Assembly: GCA_022825005.1 (NCBI GenBank)
Contig: JAJDYU010000069.1
Span: 163,007 to 227,006, forward strand
Source of the DNA: Acidimicrobiia bacterium
GTDB taxonomy: Bacteria; Actinomycetota; Acidimicrobiia; Acidimicrobiales; Bin134
Direction: 5' to 3'
DNA: 64,000 nt
In this document: positions 8,703 through 16,347 of the stretch, piece after piece
Numbering within the stretch: position 1 is the stretch's first letter
Layout: each line of letters begins with the position of its first letter
Made by a program: the position numbers and the translations under genes
Notes under the pieces: model-generated
What the model saw: only the letters and a program-made list of their open reading frames with translations
Told to the model about the DNA's origin: nothing
Databases searched by the model: none

Positions 8703-9944
8703 CTATTTCAAACCCGGTCCGCCCACCTGCTCACGCCACGGGACGTGCTTGTCCACCCGGGGCTCGGGGGGCAGCCCGAGCACTCGCTCGGCCATGTTGT
8801 TGCGGTGTACCTCGTCGGTGCCCCCGCCGATCGATCCCCAGAACCGGTTCAGCGCCTCATTGGCCCACACCGCGGTGTCGGCGTGGTCGCCGGCCACCCC
8901 GTATCCCCCCAGCATTCCCACACCGAGGTTGCCCCGGTCGCGGCGGCTCTCCGACCAGTACACCTTCAGGGTCGAGCCGTCGAACGCGGGCTGGCGACCC
9001 CGGTGCACGTCTTCTTGCAATCGCCGGCCCATCCAGTCGAGCAGCTTCTCTCTGGTGAAGGCCTGGGCCAGCTCTTGGCGGACCATCGGGTCTTGGGCCG
9101 TGCCCCACCGCTGGGCCAGTGCGATCAGGTTGGCTGCGCTGTCGGCCCGGTCCATGCCGCCGCCGATCATGGTGGACTCGTTGGCCAGCACCAGCCGGGC
9201 CACCGCCCACCCGGAGTTCACCTCGCCGACCACGTTTTCGGCCGGGATCCTCACGTCGCTCAAGAACACCTCGTTGAAGTGGGCCGACCCATTGATGGTG
9301 CGGATGGGGCGGGGGTCCACGCCGGTGGTGTTCATGTCCACCAAAAAGAACGTGATCCCCTTGTGCTTGGGGGCGTCGGGATCGGTGCGGGCCAACAGGA
9401 TTCCCCAGTCGCACAGGTGGGCTGAGGAGTTCCACACCTTTTGGCCGTTCACCACGAACTCGTCGCCGTCGCGTTCGGCCCTGGTCGACAGGTTGGCCAG
9501 GTCCGACCCGGCGCCGGGCTCGCTGAACAGCTGGCACCACACCACGTCGCCCCGCAGCATGGGCTCCAGGTGGCGGCCCTTCTGCTCGTCGGTGCCGAAG
9601 TGGCCGATGGCCGGTCCGGCCAAAGCGATACCGGCGGCCAGAAACCCGCTGGTGACGTCGAACTGGGCGGCCTCCTGCTGGAAGATCTGCCGCTGCCAGC
9701 GCTCGCCGCCCCGGCCGCCGTGGTCCACGGGCCAGTCGATGGCCGCCCACCCGCTGTCGTACAACTCCCGCTGCCACTCCCGGCAGCGGTCCATGTGGGC
9801 CTTCTCCGCGGCAGCATCGTGATGGGTGGTTCGAGTGGACCAGCCGTCGCCGTCTTCGCGCAATGGGGCCCGGGCTTCCAGCCACGCCCGCGCTTCTGCT
9901 CTGAACGCCGCTTGCTGCGCAGTGTCCTCGGAGTGTTCGGCCAC
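8703..9944 (-). CDS. Acyl-CoA dehydrogenase
   Basis: A 413-residue FAD-dependent acyl-CoA dehydrogenase with the family order: N-terminal helical domain, beta domain (WCQLFSEPGAGSDLANLSTRA, then VNGQKVWNSSAH) and C-terminal helical domain ending with a GGTDEVHRNNMAERVLGLP motif. It oxidises an acyl-CoA (or sterol side-chain CoA) to the enoyl-CoA. The GTG start leaves a 48-base divergent gap to the methyltransferase. The catalytic base cannot be fixed by eye and differs between subfamilies. Isolated acyl-CoA dehydrogenases beside P450 genes are common in actinobacterial lipid and sterol catabolism. The substrate is unknown. Confidence 0.88.
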   Translation of the reverse strand: MAEHSEDTAQQAAFRAEARAWLEARAPLREDGDGWSTRTTHHDAAAEKAHMDRCREWQRELYDSGWAAIDWPVDHGGRGGERWQRQIFQQEAAQFDVTSGFLAAGIALAGPAIGHFGTDEQKGRHLEPMLRGDVVWCQLFSEPGAGSDLANLSTRAERDGDEFVVNGQKVWNSSAHLCDWGILLARTDPDAPKHKGITFFLVDMNTTGVDPRPIRTINGSAHFNEVFLSDVRIPAENVVGEVNSGWAVARLVLANESTMIGGGMDRADSAANLIALAQRWGTAQDPMVRQELAQAFTREKLLDWMGRRLQEDVHRGRQPAFDGSTLKVYWSESRRDRGNLGVGMLGGYGVAGDHADTAVWANEALNRFWGSIGGGTDEVHRNNMAERVLGLPPEPRVDKHVPWREQVGGPGLK

Positions 9945-9992
9945 GGCGCGACGATACGGTATGGGCCCGACAGAAACAGAGGAGAAGCCTCC

Positions 9993-10778
9993 ATGGCCGA
10001 TGATCGATACGGGGTTCGGGATGAAGAGGTGGAGATTGAGCGCACCCGCCTGGAGATGTTGGCCGAAGCCCGCGACCCCCGCACCCGCCGCGTCCTCGAC
10101 CGCATCGGGGTGAGCTATGGCTGGAGGTGTTGGGAAGTGGGCGCCGGTGCGGGTTCGGTGTCAGCTTGGCTGGGCCGAAAGGTCGGGCCAGAGGGAGCGG
10201 TGTGGTCCACTGATTTGGATCTCCAGTTCCACCGGCCGGTGCTTCCCAACGTGGTGGTAGAGCAGCACGACGTGGCCAAAGACCCCGCGCCCCGGGCAGC
10301 CTTTGATCTCGTCCACACCCGCGCGGTGCTCCAGCATGTGCCAGAACGAGATCAAGTGATCGAAACACTGTGGGCGGCGGTGGTGCCCGGCGGCTGGCTG
10401 GTGGTGGAGGACGGCGCCTTTCAGGCGTTCAGCGAACAGCCCCTGCCCGAGCCCTACGCCACCGTCCACCGCGCCATGGCCACCGGGGCCACCGCCGAGT
10501 GGCGCGATCCCAACTTCGGAGTGCGCCTGCCGGAGCGGTTTCGCGATCTGGGCGCCGAAGACATCGACATCACCGGAGAGGTCTGGGCCATGCGCTCTGG
10601 AGAGCCGGGCGGGGAGTGGTGGTTCCTCGCCATGGAGCGGGCCATTCCCCGCATTGTGCAGGCTGGCCTGGTGACCGCCGAAGAAGGCCAGACAGCCCTG
10701 GCTCAGGTTCGGGCGCCCGGATTTGTCATGATGAGTTCTCTGTCGATCGCAGTATGGGGCCGAAAGCCCGCCAAATAA
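9993..10778 (+). CDS. SAM-dependent class I methyltransferase
   Basis: A 261-residue methyltransferase. Motif I is WEVGAGAGSVSAWLG, the acidic SAM-ribose residue falls in STDLDLQF, and motif IV is FDLVHTRAVLQHVPER. ATG at 9993 is chosen because GAGGAGA lies 6-13 bases upstream. The open frame extends much further upstream only because it lies antisense to the acyl-CoA dehydrogenase. It is followed 18 bases later by a P450 and probably shares its transcript. The acceptor could be a small lipid or terpenoid. There is no direct evidence. Confidence 0.85.
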   Translation: MADDRYGVRDEEVEIERTRLEMLAEARDPRTRRVLDRIGVSYGWRCWEVGAGAGSVSAWLGRKVGPEGAVWSTDLDLQFHRPVLPNVVVEQHDVAKDPAPRAAFDLVHTRAVLQHVPERDQVIETLWAAVVPGGWLVVEDGAFQAFSEQPLPEPYATVHRAMATGATAEWRDPNFGVRLPERFRDLGAEDIDITGEVWAMRSGEPGGEWWFLAMERAIPRIVQAGLVTAEEGQTALAQVRAPGFVMMSSLSIAVWGRKPAK

Positions 10779-10796
10779 GGAACTCAGGAGGCTGAG

Positions 10797-12017
10797 ATGG
10801 AGAATCTGGAACTTTGGAATCCCTCGACATTCAAGAACGGTTTCCCCCACGATTACTTCCGCCACAAGCGCGACAACGATCCGGTGTTCTGGAGCGAACA
10901 CCCGGTATGGGACGGCTACTGGAACGTCACTCGCCACGCCGACGTGCAGCGGGTATCACGCGATTCAGATTGCTTCAAGAGCCAGCCCAACCCCTTCCTG
11001 GCCGGCGACCAGCCGCCCGCGGTTGACGACGGTTCCAACTCGCAAATGCTCATCAGCCTCGATCCGCCCGATCACACCAAGATGCGCAAGCTGGTCAATC
11101 GGGGGTTCACGCCTCGCCGGGTGCGCGATTTGGAGGAGAGGATCCAGTCGCAGGTCGACCGTTTGATCGACCAGGTGGCCGACAAGGCCGGCTGTGAGAT
11201 GGTCAGCGAGATCGCGGTGGAGCTGCCCTTGCAGGTGATCGCCGACTTGGTGGGCGTGCCCGAAGAAGACCGCCACCAGATCTTCCACTGGACCGAGATC
11301 ACGTTCGGCTTCGACGAGAAGTACACCACCGAGGAGATGATGGACGCCGGGGCGCAGATGTTCGCCTACGCCGACCAGATGTGCGAGATCCGCAAGAAAG
11401 AGCCCCACGACGATCTCATCAGCGTGCTGATGGAGGCCGAGATCGACGGGGAGTCGCTCGACCAGATGCAGATCGACGTGTTCTTCATGCTCCTCCAAAA
11501 CGCCGGCTCCGAGACCACCCGCAACCTCATCACCACCGGCACGCTGGAGCTCATCCGCAACCCAAACCAGATGCAGATCCTCAAAGACGACCCGTCGCTC
11601 ATCCCCAACGCCGTGGAGGAGCTGTTGCGCTACACCACGCCGGTGATGCAGTTCGTGCGCCGGCCCACCCACGACACCGTGGTGGGGGATCAGGAGATCA
11701 AGGCTGGCGATCCGGTGGTGATCTGGTACTCCTCGGCCAACCGGGACGAGCGGGCCTTCGAAAATCCCGACACTCTGGACGTGACCCGCGACGCCAGCCA
11801 GCACGTGGCCTTCGGCGCCGGCGGACCCCACTTCTGCCTGGGGGCGTCGCTGGCCCGATTGGAGGCCAAGATGATGTTCGAGGCCATCATCGGCCGCTTT
11901 GAGGGTCTGGAGCTAGGGGTGGAAGACCCCCGGACCCTGCGTCGCCTGCACTCCAGCCTGGTCGACGGCTATGTGGAGATGCCGCTGCGCTGGGATGGGG
12001 TCAAACCTGCCGCCTGA
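10797..12017 (+). CDS. Cytochrome P450 (first copy)
   Basis: A 406-residue soluble bacterial P450. The I-helix oxygen-binding motif is AGSETT (residues 236-241), the ExxR is E275-R278 in EELLR, and the haem loop FGAGGPHFCLGA puts the ligand at Cys347. It hydroxylates a hydrophobic substrate using ferredoxin electrons, and no ferredoxin or reductase gene lies nearby. The general layout recalls the CYP125/CYP142/CYP124-like steroid and branched-lipid hydroxylases of actinobacteria, but subfamily cannot be set by eye. A good ribosome site (AGGAGG, 10787-10792) precedes the ATG. Confidence 0.93.
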   Translation: MENLELWNPSTFKNGFPHDYFRHKRDNDPVFWSEHPVWDGYWNVTRHADVQRVSRDSDCFKSQPNPFLAGDQPPAVDDGSNSQMLISLDPPDHTKMRKLVNRGFTPRRVRDLEERIQSQVDRLIDQVADKAGCEMVSEIAVELPLQVIADLVGVPEEDRHQIFHWTEITFGFDEKYTTEEMMDAGAQMFAYADQMCEIRKKEPHDDLISVLMEAEIDGESLDQMQIDVFFMLLQNAGSETTRNLITTGTLELIRNPNQMQILKDDPSLIPNAVEELLRYTTPVMQFVRRPTHDTVVGDQEIKAGDPVVIWYSSANRDERAFENPDTLDVTRDASQHVAFGAGGPHFCLGASLARLEAKMMFEAIIGRFEGLELGVEDPRTLRRLHSSLVDGYVEMPLRWDGVKPAA

Positions 12018-12041
12018 GGGTCATCTTGATCTCCGAACTTT

Positions 12042-12060
12042 GTTTGTTAGGCTAACTTGA
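12042..12060 (+). promoter_or_regulatory. IdeR/DtxR-like iron box
   Basis: The sequence GTTTGTTAGGCTAACTTGA contains the palindromic core GTTAGGCTAAC, matching the centre of the IdeR/DtxR operator (TTAGGTTAGSCTAACCTAA). It lies 36-54 bases upstream of an iron-binding lipoprotein gene, so iron-dependent repression of that gene is a natural inference. A partial half-site (TTAGGCT) recurs near 12066-12072. Confidence 0.7.
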
Positions 12061-12095
12061 CAACTTAGGCTCACCGATCCTAGGGTTCCGCGCCC

Positions 12096-13124
12096 ATGAG
12101 CAAGATTTCTCGTTCTGGGCTAGCTGCTGTGCTCCTTGTAGTGGCCATGCTGGCCAGTTCCTGCGGTGGTGACGACGAGAGAGTCGTCACCGTGTACTCC
12201 GGCCGAAGCGAAAACCTGATGATGCCGCTGTTTGACGAGTTCGAGCGCCAAAGCGGCATTACCGTTCAGGTTCGCTGGGGCTCCTCCACCGACCTGGCCC
12301 TGCTCGTTGCCGAGGAGGCAGAGCAGACCCAAGCCGACGTGTTCATCTCCCGGTCACCGGGTCCGGTGGGCTTTCTGGATGCCAAGGGCCTGCTTGCCAC
12401 AATGGACTCCAGCGTTCTCGACCTAGTGGCTGCCGAGCACCGGGGGACCAAAGGCACCTGGATCGGGTTCTCCGGGCGCAAGCGGGTGCTGGTCCACAAT
12501 CTCGATAACGTGCCGCCATCCGAGTTGCCCGACTCGGTGTTCGAGCTCACCGTCCCCAAGTGGCGGGGCCGGGTGGCTATCCCGGCCACCAACGGCTCGT
12601 TCGTGGACTGGTTCACCGTGTTCCGCGATCAATACGGCAACGACGTCGCCACCCAGTGGCTCGACGACATGGTGGCCAACGACGCCCGCAATTACCCCAA
12701 CAATGTTTCCATTGTGGACGCCGCCGCCCGGGGCGAGATCGATGTGGGCCTGGTGAACCACTATTACAACCACCGGATGGCGTCAGACGCGGAGGCCGCC
12801 GGCCGCGAGCATCGAGCGGCCAACTATGACCTGTCCGATGAGGACATCGGATCACTGCTCATCATCACCGCCGCCACCATGACCGCCAACGCTGATGACC
12901 GCGAAGCAGCCCAAGAGCTCATTGCCTACTTGCTCTCCCCGTCGGCCCAGCGCTACTTCACCAACAGCACTTACGAATACCCCCTAGCCGGCGGCATCGA
13001 GCCCAACCCCGCCCTACCTCCCCTCTCCGCTCTGTCCATCGGCTCCGTAGATTTCGACGCCCTAGGCGGCGGCTTCGAAACCACCGAAGAAATAATCCAA
13101 TCCAGCGGAATATTGAGTCAGTAA
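12096..13124 (+). CDS. Iron(III) ABC transporter substrate-binding lipoprotein
   Basis: A 342-residue extracytoplasmic solute-binding protein with a lipoprotein signal: hydrophobic helix and lipobox LASSC (Cys23). The mature region begins RVVTVYSGRSENLMMPLF and has WGSSTDLALL and NHYYNHRM, like the FbpA/FutA ferric-binding proteins, whose paired tyrosines (here Tyr-Tyr in NHYYNH) hold iron. A candidate iron box lies just upstream. No permease or ATPase gene is adjacent, so it must work with a transporter encoded elsewhere or is an orphan. The gene sits between two P450 genes, and P450s need iron, but a functional link is only suggestive. Confidence 0.85.
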   Translation: MSKISRSGLAAVLLVVAMLASSCGGDDERVVTVYSGRSENLMMPLFDEFERQSGITVQVRWGSSTDLALLVAEEAEQTQADVFISRSPGPVGFLDAKGLLATMDSSVLDLVAAEHRGTKGTWIGFSGRKRVLVHNLDNVPPSELPDSVFELTVPKWRGRVAIPATNGSFVDWFTVFRDQYGNDVATQWLDDMVANDARNYPNNVSIVDAAARGEIDVGLVNHYYNHRMASDAEAAGREHRAANYDLSDEDIGSLLIITAATMTANADDREAAQELIAYLLSPSAQRYFTNSTYEYPLAGGIEPNPALPPLSALSIGSVDFDALGGGFETTEEIIQSSGILSQ

Positions 13125-13190
13125 CTCCCCCTCCCCCTCTCCCTTCTTCTGGTAGCCCCCAACGGCTGGATGGTTCAACGGTAGGTGGGC

Positions 13191-13260
13191 GGTGGGTGGC
13201 GCCGCAGGCGGACCTGGCTGCTCCGCCAGCCAGGCCGCCGTAGGTGACAGGACCCGCCGA
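13191..13260 (+). repeat. 70-base structured intergenic repeat, copy 1
   Basis: This block matches the reverse complement of 60961-61030 at 61 of 70 positions without gaps (counted by hand). It contains the hairpin CCTGGCTG-ctccgc-CAGCCAGG, extended by GGCGGA/CCGCC with one bulged A. Outside it, CGGTGGGTGGCG (13190-13201) and CGCCACCCACCG (13293-13304) form a second, wider inverted repeat. It fills most of the 239-base gap between the iron-binding protein and the second P450, where I see no gene. Confidence 0.75.
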
Positions 13261-13363
13261 CCACCGGTTGCAAGTAGCGATATACCCGCCGCCCGCCACC
13301 CACCGATAACGACATTCTCGCTGCGCTGTGGATCAAGCATCCCCAACGATCTAACGTCTTAGC

Positions 13364-14617
13364 GTGGACGTCGACCCCCTGGATCTCATCTCCCCCAAGC
13401 GCTACGGCGAAAACGGCCAGCCTCACGAACTGCTGGCCTGGATGCGCCAGAACTCCCCGGTGCACTGGTGCGAACCCGACGGCTACCAGAACTTCTGGGC
13501 CGTCACCCGCCACGCCGACATCATCGAAGTATCCATGCAGCCCGAGCTGTTCAGCAACGAAGCCGACAGCATCACCGTGCGCACCCACCAGCAGGTGGCC
13601 GACTTGGAGGAGCACGGCAGCATAATCGGCGACATGCGGACCATCATCAGCATGGACCCGCCCGACCATCGGCTCTACCGCAAAGTGGCCAGCGGCTTCT
13701 TCACCCCTCGGGGCATCGGCCAGCTCGACCAGATCGTGAACGACAGCGCCAAGGCCCTGCTCGACAGCCTGGGTGACGAGGGCGAGTGCGATTTCGTGGA
13801 CATAATCGCCCAGCGCCACCCGCTGCGGGTGTTGGCCACCATCTTGGGCATCGACCGAGAAGACGAGGAGCGCCTGTTGGTGCTCACCCAGCAGCTTCTG
13901 TCGGGCGACGATCCCGACTACCAGCGTGAGGCCGAATCCCGCTATCAGGCCAGCGCCGAAGTGGGCATGGAGTTCTACGCCATGTTCGACCGCATCATCA
14001 AGGATCGCCGGGCCAACCCCCAAGACGATCTGGCCACCATGCTGGCCAACGCCCATCTGCCCACGGGAGAGGCCCTACCCGAGATCGAGACCTTTGGCTA
14101 CTACCTCATCGTGTTCACCGCCGGCCACGACACCACCCGCAATGGCCTGTCGGGCGCGCTGGAGGCGTTCTTGGCCAATCCCGACCAGCTTCAGCGGTTG
14201 AAGGAGAACCCGGAGATGGTCAAAGACGCGGTGGAGGAAGTGATCCGGTGGTCCACCCCGGTGAACTATATGAAGCGCACCGCCATGGCCGACGCCACCG
14301 TGGCCGGTCAGCCGGTTAAAGAGGGCGACTTCGTGGTGTTCTTCTACGCCTCGGGGAATCGGGATGAGACGGTGTTCGACCGTCCCCACGACTTCGACAT
14401 CGGCCGCCACCCCAACCGCCACCTGGGCTTCGGCTGGGCCGAGCACTATTGCCTGGGAGCGCATCTGGCTCGAGCCAGCACCCAAGCGCTCATCAAGCAA
14501 CTGGCCGAGCGGGTGATCGAAATCGAGCCTGCCGGGCCCATCGTCCGCACCGAGTCCAACCTCATCGTCGGGGCCAAGCAGCTGCCGGTTCGCTACAAGC
14601 TCCGTCCCGCGGCCTGA
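13364..14617 (+). CDS. Cytochrome P450 (second copy)
   Basis: A 417-residue P450 distinct from the one at 10.8 kb. Motifs are AGHDTT (residues 253-258), EEVIR (291-295) and the haem loop FGWAEHYCLGAHLAR with ligand Cys363. The haem loop lacks the usual second Gly-x-Gly (F-G-W-A-E-H), a variation seen in some actinobacterial lipid-type P450s. The start is GTG at 13364, with no obvious ribosome site. It is followed 43 bases later by a Baeyer-Villiger-type monooxygenase, suggesting consecutive oxidation steps on one substrate. Confidence 0.92.
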   Translation: MDVDPLDLISPKRYGENGQPHELLAWMRQNSPVHWCEPDGYQNFWAVTRHADIIEVSMQPELFSNEADSITVRTHQQVADLEEHGSIIGDMRTIISMDPPDHRLYRKVASGFFTPRGIGQLDQIVNDSAKALLDSLGDEGECDFVDIIAQRHPLRVLATILGIDREDEERLLVLTQQLLSGDDPDYQREAESRYQASAEVGMEFYAMFDRIIKDRRANPQDDLATMLANAHLPTGEALPEIETFGYYLIVFTAGHDTTRNGLSGALEAFLANPDQLQRLKENPEMVKDAVEEVIRWSTPVNYMKRTAMADATVAGQPVKEGDFVVFFYASGNRDETVFDRPHDFDIGRHPNRHLGFGWAEHYCLGAHLARASTQALIKQLAERVIEIEPAGPIVRTESNLIVGAKQLPVRYKLRPAA

Positions 14618-14660
14618 GCCCCAGCGCTGAGCGCCAACCAAACCCACAACTGAAACCACC

Positions 14661-16325
14661 ATGAGCACCAACGACCAAAACCCTGTCCACTACGACGCCG
14701 TGGTCATCGGCGCCGGTTTTGCCGGCATCTACATGCTGTACAAGCTCCGCCAATTGGGGCTGACCGCCAAGGCCTACGAAACCGGCGACGATGTGGGCGG
14801 CACCTGGTATTGGAACCGCTATCCCGGCGCCCGCTGCGACGTGGAGAGCCTGGAGTACTGCTACAGCTTCGACCCCGAACTGGAGCAGGAGTGGGAGTGG
14901 ACCGAGCGATATCCGGGCCAGCCCGAGATCCTCCGCTACGCCCAGCACGTGGCCGAGCGCTACGACCTGTATCGGGACATCCAGTTCAACACCAAGGTCA
15001 CCAAGGCGGCCTTCGACGACGACACCGGCCGCTGGCACGTCAGCAGCGCTCCCGCGGTAGACCACATCGACCACAACCATGCTCCCGCTGGTCCCGACGC
15101 CGATCTGGTTACCGCCGAGTACCTCATAACCGCGGTGGGCTGTCTGTCGTCCTCCAATGTCCCCGATGTCGAGGGCATCGACACCTTCGAGGGCGAGCTG
15201 TGCCACACCGGCCGCTACCCCAAGGAGGGCATCGATTTCGCCGGCAAGCGGGTCGGCGTGATCGGCACCGGCTCCTCGGGCATCCAGGCCATTCCAGTGA
15301 TCGCCGAGACCGCCGAGCACCTCACCGTGTTCCAGCGCACCCCGCAATACGCCATACCAGCTCGCAATCACCCCCTCGACCCGGCCGAGCAGGCCGAGGT
15401 CAAAGCCGACTACCGCAAGCTCCGGGAGCAGAACAAAACCCAGCACGGCGCCCTCGGCGCCCGGTTCGACTGGAACGAGGGCTCGGTGCTCGACGTCGAG
15501 GTGGAGGAGGCGTTCAAGGAGTTCGACGCCCGCTGGGAGATCGGCGGCTTCGCCTTCCTCGGCGCCTACTCCGACATAGCCCGCACCCCCGAGGCCAACC
15601 ACGTGGCCGCCGACTTCGTGAAGGACAAGATCCGCGAGACGGTGACCGACCCCGAGGTGGCCGAGCGGCTCATCCCCAGCACCTACATCGGCTGCAAGCG
15701 GCTGGTGCTCGACACCGACTACTTCATCACCTACAACCGAGAAAACGTCACCCTGGTGGACATCAGCGAGAACACCATCACCGAGATCACCCCCGATGGC
15801 CTGCGCACCGTCGACGGCACCTCATACGACCTCGATGTGATCGTGTTCGCCACCGGATACGACGCCATGACCGGCTCGCTGCTCCGCATCGACATCCGAG
15901 GCCGCGAGGGACTCCCTCTGGCCGAGCAGTGGTACGCCGGGCCCCGCACCTACTTGGGCCTGGGCGTGCCGGGGTTCCCCAACATGTTCACCATCACCGG
16001 TCCGGGCAGCCCCTCGGTGCTGGCCAACATGATCGTGTGCATCGAGCAGCACGTCGACTGGATCGGCGACTGCATCGACCACATGCGGGCCAACGGCCAC
16101 CGCCACATCGAGGCCACCGAGGAGGCCACCGAAGCCTGGGTGGACCATGTGAACCTGGTGGCCAGCTACACGCTGTATCCCACCTGCAACTCCTGGTACC
16201 TGGGGGCCAACATCCCCGGAAAGACCCGGGTGTTCATGCCCCTGCCCGGCTTCCCCGACTATGCCCAGAAGTGCGACGAGGTGGCCGCCGCCGGCTACGA
16301 GGGGTTTGCGCTAATCCAGTCGTAG
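14661..16325 (+). CDS. Baeyer-Villiger-type flavin monooxygenase
   Basis: A 554-residue FAD/NADPH monooxygenase. The FAD Rossmann motif GAGFAG is at residues 17-22, GGTWYWNRYPGARCD follows, the Baeyer-Villiger fingerprint reads FEGELCHTGRYP, and the NADPH Rossmann motif is GVIGTGSSG. The pattern is that of cyclohexanone/phenylacetone monooxygenases, which insert oxygen next to a ketone to give an ester or lactone. Its last position, Tyr or Phe in place of Trp at H-x-x-R-Y-P, departs from the strict HxxxWP/D consensus. Context with P450s and sulfatases suggests catabolism of a cyclic or steroid-like substrate. The substrate is not known. Confidence 0.9.
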   Translation: MSTNDQNPVHYDAVVIGAGFAGIYMLYKLRQLGLTAKAYETGDDVGGTWYWNRYPGARCDVESLEYCYSFDPELEQEWEWTERYPGQPEILRYAQHVAERYDLYRDIQFNTKVTKAAFDDDTGRWHVSSAPAVDHIDHNHAPAGPDADLVTAEYLITAVGCLSSSNVPDVEGIDTFEGELCHTGRYPKEGIDFAGKRVGVIGTGSSGIQAIPVIAETAEHLTVFQRTPQYAIPARNHPLDPAEQAEVKADYRKLREQNKTQHGALGARFDWNEGSVLDVEVEEAFKEFDARWEIGGFAFLGAYSDIARTPEANHVAADFVKDKIRETVTDPEVAERLIPSTYIGCKRLVLDTDYFITYNRENVTLVDISENTITEITPDGLRTVDGTSYDLDVIVFATGYDAMTGSLLRIDIRGREGLPLAEQWYAGPRTYLGLGVPGFPNMFTITGPGSPSVLANMIVCIEQHVDWIGDCIDHMRANGHRHIEATEEATEAWVDHVNLVASYTLYPTCNSWYLGANIPGKTRVFMPLPGFPDYAQKCDEVAAAGYEGFALIQS

Positions 16326-16347
16326 CCAACGCCTATTTTCTGACCCT

